Of a stretch of DNA of 9,955 bases, positions 5,518-9,955 are shown piece by piece. The DNA is from Prevotellaceae bacterium. GTDB taxonomy: Bacteria > Bacteroidota > Bacteroidia > Bacteroidales > Bacteroidaceae. A model generated the notes under the pieces. It worked only from the letters and a program-made list of their open reading frames with translations. It had not been told where the DNA came from and did no database searches. The position numbers and the translations under genes are program-made. How positions within the stretch are numbered: the stretch's first letter is position 1; each line of letters begins with the position of its first letter. The DNA lies in the NCBI GenBank assembly GCA_022508685.1, contig JAFLUS010000050.1, positions 1 to 9,955 on the forward strand, given 5' to 3'.

Positions 5518-6186
5518 ATGATGACAGATTTTAGAAAGTATGCAACCGGGCATTTGGGCGTAAACAGTCAAGTGCTCGACGATGTGATTAAATCCCAAGC
5601 AGGTTACCTCAATCCCTATATTCTGGAGGAACGCCAGTTGAACGTGACCCAACTCGACGTGTTTTCACGACTGATGATGGACCGCATCATTTTTCTCGGT
5701 ACGGAAGTGAACGACTATACCGCCAACGTGCTGCAGGCGCAGATGCTCTATCTCGACTCCATCGATAGCGCGAAGGACATCAGCATCTACATCAATTCGC
5801 CCGGTGGTAGCGTCAGTGCCGGATTGGGCATTTACGACACGATGCAGTTCATCAACAGCGACGTGCAAACGATTTGCACCGGTATGGCTGCGTCGATGGC
5901 TGCCGTGCTGCTGGTGGCAGGTACGAAAGGCAAGCGCTCGGCGCTGCCCCACAGCCGTGTCATGATACATCAGCCGATGGGTGGTGCGCAGGGACAGGCG
6001 AGCGACATTGAGATTACGGCTCGCGAAATCCAGAAACTCAAGAAAGAACTCTATCAGATTATTGCCGACCACTCGGGACAACCCTTCGACAAGGTGTGGG
6101 CAGACAGCGACCGCGACTACTGGATGACGTCCGACGAAGCGAAGGAGTATGGGATGATTGACGAAGTGCTGAAACGTAAGAAGTAA
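5518..6186 (+). CDS. clpP: ATP-dependent Clp protease proteolytic subunit
   Basis: ClpP forms the double-ring serine-peptidase chamber that degrades proteins threaded in by ClpX or another Clp ATPase, in the cytosol. The catalytic triad is visible: Ser126 in GMAASMAA (122-129), His151 in MIHQPMGG (149-156) and Asp200 in DSDRDYW (196-202). The oxyanion/strand segment [11 protein letters not shown] (92-102) is intact. At 222 residues it is about 15-25 longer than many ClpPs; the extra lies at the N-terminus, before the usual start of the mature enzyme, and may be a propeptide. Two consecutive ATGs begin the gene (5518 and 5521); either could be used. It is first in a probable operon, with 11 nt to clpX. 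Confidence 0.96.
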   Translation: MMTDFRKYATGHLGVNSQVLDDVIKSQAGYLNPYILEERQLNVTQLDVFSRLMMDRIIFLGTEVNDYTANVLQAQMLYLDSIDSAKDISIYINSPGGSVSAGLGIYDTMQFINSDVQTICTGMAASMAAVLLVAGTKGKRSALPHSRVMIHQPMGGAQGQASDIEITAREIQKLKKELYQIIADHSGQPFDKVWADSDRDYWMTSDEAKEYGMIDEVLKRKK

Positions 6187-6197
6187 GAAAGAATAGA

Positions 6198-7436
6198 ATG
6201 GCGACAAAGGTAAAGGGAAGAGAATGTGCGTTTTGCGGACGTTCGGAAAAGGATGTAGACATACTCATTAGCGGTCTGCACGGATGTATCTGTAACGACT
6301 GCGCAGAACAGGCGCACGAGATTGTGCGCGAAAGCAGACGTGCGACGCAAAAAGTCTCATTCGATGTGGAGAAACTGCCCAAACCTACCGAAATCAAAGC
6401 CTACCTCGACCAGTACGTCATCGGACAGGACGATGCCAAGAAGGCGCTGTCCGTCGCGGTTTACAACCACTACAAGCGATTGCGCGACGTCGGGGGCAGC
6501 AATGAGGTAGAACTCGAAAAGTCCAACATCATCATGGTGGGCAGCACAGGTACGGGTAAGACGCTGTTGGCAAAGACCATAGCCAAGATGCTGGTGGTGC
6601 CTTTCACCATCGTCGATGCCACCGTGCTCACCGAAGCCGGCTACGTCGGCGAAGACGTCGAAAGCCTGCTGTCGCGACTGCTCCAAGAATGTGACTACGA
6701 CCCCAAGCGTGCCGAACAGGGCATCGTCTTTATCGACGAAATCGACAAGATTGCACGCAAGAGCGACAATCCCAGCATCACGCGTGACGTCAGCGGTGAA
6801 GGCGTGCAGCAAGGTCTGCTCAAGTTGCTCGAAGGCAGCGTGGTGAACGTCCCTCCCTACGGCGGACGCAAGCACCCCGAGCAGAAGTTCATTCCTGTCG
6901 ACACGAAGAACATCCTCTTTATCTGCGGCGGAGCCTTCGACGGCATCGAGAAACGCATTGCCCAACGACTGAATACCCACGTCGTCGGATTTGATGCCGT
7001 GCAGAATGTGCAGAAAATCGACAAGTCCAACCTGATGCAATACATTGCGCCGATGGATTTGAAATCCTTTGGACTGATACCCGAAATCATCGGTCGTATG
7101 CCCATTCTCACTCATCTCGAACCGCTCGACCGGCAAGCACTCCGTTCCATTCTTACCGAACCGAAAAACGCGATAGTCAAGCAGTATATCCACCTTTTTG
7201 AACTGGATGGCGTGGAACTCACTTTTGACCCCGAAGTCCTCGACTTCATCGTCGACAAAGCCATCGAGTACAAACTCGGCGCACGTGGTCTGCGTTCCAT
7301 CGTCGAAGCCATTATGATGGACCCCATGTTTGAAATCCCAGCCAAATCCGTCAAGAAATTTGCCGTCACGCTCGATTTTGCCCGACAGCAAATCGAAAAA
7401 GCCAATATGGACGTACTGCGAGAGCGCGAAGCCTGA
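6198..7436 (+). CDS. clpX: ATP-dependent protease ATP-binding subunit ClpX
   Basis: ClpX is the AAA+ unfoldase ring that recognises tagged substrates and drives them into ClpP. The 412-residue protein has the N-terminal zinc-binding domain (Cys10, Cys13, Cys32, Cys35), Walker A GSTGTGKT at 115-122 (commonly GPTGSGKT), pore loop GYVGEDVE at 148-155, Walker B VFIDEID at 177-183, the RKH pore loop at 224-226 and the sensor-2 region GARGLRS at 361-367. The loop that docks on ClpP, usually IGF, appears to be VGF at 263-265 (HVVGFDA), which keeps the branched-Gly-Phe pattern. The start is set by the zinc domain lying directly after it. It is co-oriented with clpP and recQ, with gaps of 11 and 29 nt and no terminator, so co-transcription is likely. 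Base composition on the + strand turns from G-rich to C-rich within the gene. Confidence 0.97.
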   Translation: MATKVKGRECAFCGRSEKDVDILISGLHGCICNDCAEQAHEIVRESRRATQKVSFDVEKLPKPTEIKAYLDQYVIGQDDAKKALSVAVYNHYKRLRDVGGSNEVELEKSNIIMVGSTGTGKTLLAKTIAKMLVVPFTIVDATVLTEAGYVGEDVESLLSRLLQECDYDPKRAEQGIVFIDEIDKIARKSDNPSITRDVSGEGVQQGLLKLLEGSVVNVPPYGGRKHPEQKFIPVDTKNILFICGGAFDGIEKRIAQRLNTHVVGFDAVQNVQKIDKSNLMQYIAPMDLKSFGLIPEIIGRMPILTHLEPLDRQALRSILTEPKNAIVKQYIHLFELDGVELTFDPEVLDFIVDKAIEYKLGARGLRSIVEAIMMDPMFEIPAKSVKKFAVTLDFARQQIEKANMDVLREREA

Positions 7437-7465
7437 ATCAACTACACGCAAACAGAAGCCCCGCT

Positions 7466-9634
7466 ATGAAGCAACGGAAAACCTTACAGGAGCATCTGAA
7501 GTACTACTTCGGATTCGACACCTTCAAAGGAGAACAGGAAGACATCATCAACAACCTGCTCCAAGGCAACGACACCTTCGTCCTTATCCCTACCGGAGGT
7601 GGAAAGTCCCTGTGCTACCAACTGCCCGCCCTCATCATGCCCGGCACTGCCATTGTCATTTCACCGCTTATCGCGCTGATGAAAAACCAAGTCGACGCCA
7701 TCAAGAGTTATAGTGCCGAAGACAACATCGCCCACTTCCTCAATTCCTCCCTCAATCGGGCAAGCATCGAGCAAGTGAAGCAAGACGTCGCATCTGGCAA
7801 GACCAAACTCCTCTACGTCGCACCCGAATCGCTCACCAAGGAAGAAAATGTCGAATTCCTCAAGACCATCCACATTTCCTTCTACGCCATCGACGAGGCA
7901 CACTGCATCTCCGAATGGGGACACGATTTCCGACCCGAATATCGTCGCATCCGCCCCATCATCAACCAAATAGGCAATGCGCCCGTCATCGCCCTCACGG
8001 CGACCGCCACCGACAAGGTGCGCACCGACATCAAGAAGAACCTCGGCATCGTCAATGCCCGCGATTTCAAATCCTCCTTCAACCGCCCCAACCTCTACTA
8101 CGAAGTACGCCCGAAGACCAAGGACGTGGCGAAGGACATCATCCGCTACATCAAGCAGAACCCCGGCAAGAGCGGCATCGTCTATTGTCTCAGCCGTAAG
8201 AATGTCGAAGAACTTGCCGGCATTCTCCGTGCCAACGACATCCGTGCTGCAGCCTACCACGCCGGACTCGACCCGCACCTTCGTTCCCAAACCCAAGACG
8301 ATTTCCTGATGGAGCGCATCGACGTCATCGTGGCCACCATCGCCTTCGGAATGGGCATCGACAAACCCGACGTGCGCTTCGTCATCCACCACGACATACC
8401 CAAGAGCCTCGAAGGCTACTACCAAGAGACGGGTAGGGCAGGGCGCGATGGTGGCGAAGGCCGATGCATCGCCTTCTTCACCCGCAAGGACTTGCAGAAA
8501 CTGGAAAAATTCATGGAAGGAAAACCCGTTGCCGAGCAGGACATCGGCCGACAACTCCTCCAAGAAACCGCCAACTACTGCGAATCCTCCGTCTGCCGCC
8601 GCAAACTGCTGCTCCATTATTTCGGCGAAGACTACGAACCCGACCATTGCGACAACTGCGACAACTGTCTGCATCCCAAGAAGAAAACCGATGCTGCAGC
8701 ACAACTCCAACTGCTGCTGCAAACCATTCTGGCAGTGAAGGAAAACTTCAAGTCGCCCTACATCATCGACCTCCTCCGAGGCAACACCACCGAGACCATC
8801 CTTGCCCACAAGCACGAGCAACTGCCTGAATTTGGCGAAGGTTCCGACATCGAACCCACCATGTGGAACGCCATCGTCAACCAAGCCATGCTCTCCAACT
8901 ATCTCCGCAAGGACGTCGAAAACTACGGACTGCTGAAACTCACCAAGGAGGGAAAGAAATACGTGAAGAACCCCACGCCCTTCTTCGTAGCCGAAGACAA
9001 CGATTTCGACGACGACCCCACGCCGCAACACACCTCCGGAGGTGCCGACACGCAACTCCACCAGATGCTGCTCCGTTTGCGCAAGTCGCTGTCGCAGAAA
9101 CTCAACCTCCCGCCCTACGTCATCTTCCTCGACAACTCCATCGACGCCATGTCGACCCTCTATCCCATCACCCTCGAGGAACTCCAGAACATCCCCGGCG
9201 TCGGAGCAGGCAAGGCACGCCGCTATGGTGAGCAGTTCTGCGACCTCATCCGGAAATACTGCGAAGAGAACGAGATAGAGCGACCCACAGACATCCGTGT
9301 CCGCACCGTCGCCAACAAGTCCAAACTCAAAGTCAGCATCATCCAGAGCGTCGACCGCCAAGTCGCCCTCGACGACATCGCCCTCATGCGCGGCATCGAT
9401 TTCTCCGAACTCCTCGACGAACTCGAAGCCATCGTCTACAGCGGCACCAAACTCAACATCGACTACTTCATCGACGAAGAAATCGATGAAGACCGCGTCG
9501 ACGACATCTACGACTACTTCTCACAGAGCGAAACCGACGACCTCGACACCGCCCTCGACAATCTCGATGCCGACTACACCGAGGAAGAAGTCCGCCTCGT
9601 CCGCATCAAGTTCATGTCCGAAGTCGCCAACTGA
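7466..9634 (+). CDS. recQ: ATP-dependent DNA helicase RecQ
   Basis: RecQ is a 3'-5' DNA helicase acting in recombination and fork repair. Helicase motifs in order: FGFDTFKGEQ (15-24), Walker A PTGGGKS (42-48), SPLIALMKNQV (66-76), DEAH at 143-146 followed by the aromatic-rich loop CISEWGHDFRPEY (147-159), LTATAT (177-182), AFGMGIDKPDVRFVIHHD (293-310) and QETGRAGRDG (320-329). The RecQ C-terminal zinc module has Cys377, 395, 398 and 401, then a winged helix to about 505. An HRDC domain follows at about 530-602 with IPGVGAGKARRYG (576-588). An acidic tail of some 100 residues (620-722) extends beyond the 609-residue E. coli protein; such long forms are usual in Bacteroidetes, from memory. It sits 29 nt after clpX with no visible promoter, so is probably read from the clpP promoter. 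The + strand of the gene is strongly C-rich, unlike manC or tig. Confidence 0.96.
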   Translation: MKQRKTLQEHLKYYFGFDTFKGEQEDIINNLLQGNDTFVLIPTGGGKSLCYQLPALIMPGTAIVISPLIALMKNQVDAIKSYSAEDNIAHFLNSSLNRASIEQVKQDVASGKTKLLYVAPESLTKEENVEFLKTIHISFYAIDEAHCISEWGHDFRPEYRRIRPIINQIGNAPVIALTATATDKVRTDIKKNLGIVNARDFKSSFNRPNLYYEVRPKTKDVAKDIIRYIKQNPGKSGIVYCLSRKNVEELAGILRANDIRAAAYHAGLDPHLRSQTQDDFLMERIDVIVATIAFGMGIDKPDVRFVIHHDIPKSLEGYYQETGRAGRDGGEGRCIAFFTRKDLQKLEKFMEGKPVAEQDIGRQLLQETANYCESSVCRRKLLLHYFGEDYEPDHCDNCDNCLHPKKKTDAAAQLQLLLQTILAVKENFKSPYIIDLLRGNTTETILAHKHEQLPEFGEGSDIEPTMWNAIVNQAMLSNYLRKDVENYGLLKLTKEGKKYVKNPTPFFVAEDNDFDDDPTPQHTSGGADTQLHQMLLRLRKSLSQKLNLPPYVIFLDNSIDAMSTLYPITLEELQNIPGVGAGKARRYGEQFCDLIRKYCEENEIERPTDIRVRTVANKSKLKVSIIQSVDRQVALDDIALMRGIDFSELLDELEAIVYSGTKLNIDYFIDEEIDEDRVDDIYDYFSQSETDDLDTALDNLDADYTEEEVRLVRIKFMSEVAN

Positions 9635-9703
9635 CGCCGCCATTGCGCTGGGCATCATTCCGGTCAGTTGTGGCAGCATTTTATAGTTGCGAATGTCACA
9701 TTT

Positions 9704-9743
9704 TGTCACCCGTTTTGGTTCAGGTGATACTTTAGGCTTTTTT
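9704..9743 (+). terminator. Possible weak terminator after recQ
   Basis: TGTCACC (9704-9710) can pair with GGTGATA (9723-9729) as 7 bp with one wobble around a 12-nt loop. Six T follow at 9738-9743, but 8 nt beyond the stem, which is far for an efficient intrinsic terminator. No better terminator for the clp-recQ unit is visible. Confidence 0.3.
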
Positions 9744-9770
9744 CGCGACCTTCGAGATGTCGACAAATTA

Positions 9771-9778
9771 TAATTTTG
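9771..9778 (+). promoter_or_regulatory. Orphan -7-like box
   Basis: TAATTTTG is an exact TAnnTTTG match overlapping the palindrome AAATTATAATTT (9765-9776). There is no TTTG 19 nt upstream (the bases there are ACCT). It could drive the small ORF at 9786, a gene beyond the window, or nothing. Confidence 0.3.
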
Positions 9779-9785
9779 TGCTCGA

Positions 9786-9917
9786 ATGGCGAAAGATGCA
9801 CATCTTTATGAAAATGCACGTACGCGCGAAGGATATGGAAACGGATGGATGAAGTTATGCCGTAGGGAGTTTTTTTCTGATTTGCTCTATAGGATGCATT
9901 TGGTGTATTTTTGTTAA
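9786..9917 (+). CDS. Doubtful small ORF of 43 codons
   Basis: An ATG at 9786 opens a frame of 43 codons ending at TAA 9915-9917; the product begins MAKDAHLYEN and ends RMHLVYFC. It follows the orphan -7-like box by only 7 nt, so if that box were used the transcript would be nearly leaderless. I recognise no family, signal peptide or membrane segment. Its start overlaps a perfect inverted repeat (9792-9807) and it is enclosed by the inverted-repeat pair 9691-9705/9925-9939, so the sequence may be constrained as DNA rather than as protein. Chance ORF is the more likely explanation. Confidence 0.2.
   Translation: MAKDAHLYENARTREGYGNGWMKLCRREFFSDLLYRMHLVYFC
9792..9807. repeat. Operator-like palindrome AAAGATG-CA-CATCTTT
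   Basis: Two 7-nt arms pair perfectly across a 2-nt centre. The size and symmetry suit a dimeric DNA-binding protein better than an RNA hairpin, since the 2-nt loop is too small. It lies 14 nt downstream of the orphan -7-like box. Confidence 0.5.
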
Positions 9918-9955
9918 AAATCGTCACAATTTGACATTCACGGGGCAAAGTTTTT

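Larger units (their letters stand above)
9691..9939. repeat. Imperfect 15-nt inverted repeats bounding a 249-nt stretch
   Basis: GAATGTCACATTTTG (9691-9705) and the reverse complement of 9925-9939 (GAATGTCAAATTGTG) agree at 13 of 15 positions, with the outer eight identical. No target-site duplication flanks them, and no transposase is enclosed. They may be paired protein-binding sites or the ends of a small non-autonomous element, or chance. Confidence 0.35.
9635..9955. other. Non-coding segment after recQ with several palindromes
   Basis: No convincing protein gene or structured RNA gene is visible in these 321 nt. The segment contains a weak hairpin plus T run (9704-9743), a 12-bp palindrome AAATTATAATTT (9765-9776), an exact -7-like TAATTTTG (9771-9778), the repeat AAAGATG-CA-CATCTTT (9792-9807), a doubtful 43-codon ORF (9786-9917) and a 15-nt inverted-repeat pair (9691-9705 with 9925-9939). 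It is less GC-rich than the recQ gene and lacks its C bias. The last bases run off the window before any following gene begins. Confidence 0.6.

Noticed and set aside
9752..9780. dif-like XerC/XerD site around the TTATAATTTTG sequence
   Set aside because: The right half loosely resembles an XerD arm, but no matching XerC arm ending in ATAA lies six bases upstream, so the 28-nt architecture is absent.
9706..9948. 80-codon minus-strand frame after recQ
   Set aside because: It crosses several palindromes, has no promoter box or ribosome site at its start, and its translation shows no domain or coherent composition.
1..9955. tRNA, rRNA, CRISPR array, insertion sequence or prophage
   Set aside because: I saw no cloverleaf with CCA-type end, no rRNA-like conserved block, no regularly spaced repeats, and no transposase or integrase motifs.

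Overview
The window reads as ordinary chromosomal DNA from a member of the Bacteroidota, most likely a Bacteroidales species of the Prevotella/Bacteroides kind. The evidence is the promoter grammar (TAnnTTTG boxes, in the clearest cases 19 nt downstream of TTTG), leaders with little or no Shine-Dalgarno sequence, a DUF4369-like/thioredoxin-fold lipoprotein, an exported nitroreductase of a Bacteroidetes type, a RecQ of about 720 residues, and the tig-clpP-clpX-recQ gene order. The species assignment is inference.

Layout. Positions 1-119 hold the promoter of the first gene. A free methionine-(R)-sulfoxide reductase gene (120-590, +) runs toward an exported nitroreductase gene (683-1312, -), and the two share one long bidirectional terminator hairpin. 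A 222-nt divergent promoter region follows. Next comes a stand-alone mannose-1-phosphate guanylyltransferase gene (1535-2620, +), which converges on a thioredoxin-fold lipoprotein gene (2708-3862, -), again with a shared bidirectional terminator. A second divergent region precedes the trigger factor gene (4030-5376, +). The tig terminator directly abuts the clpP promoter. clpP (5518-6186), clpX (6198-7436) and recQ (7466-9634) are then closely spaced on the + strand and look like one transcription unit. The last 321 nt contain no convincing gene, only small palindromes, a near-perfect inverted-repeat pair and one doubtful 43-codon ORF.

Functions. Trigger factor receives nascent chains at the ribosome, and ClpX unfolds substrates and feeds them into the ClpP chamber, so tig-clpP-clpX is a protein-quality-control block. 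RecQ appears to share the clp transcript although it is a DNA-repair helicase. The fMsr and the nitroreductase are both redox enzymes, but their convergent arrangement gives no evidence of joint regulation. ManC supplies GDP-mannose for glycan synthesis.

I found no new defence system, mobile element, CRISPR array or RNA gene. The observations most worth checking are a reversal of GC skew near 6.9-7.5 kb that does not follow gene orientation, the terminator/promoter overlap ahead of clpP, the absence of the CxxC active site in the thioredoxin-fold lipoprotein, and the structured non-coding segment after recQ.
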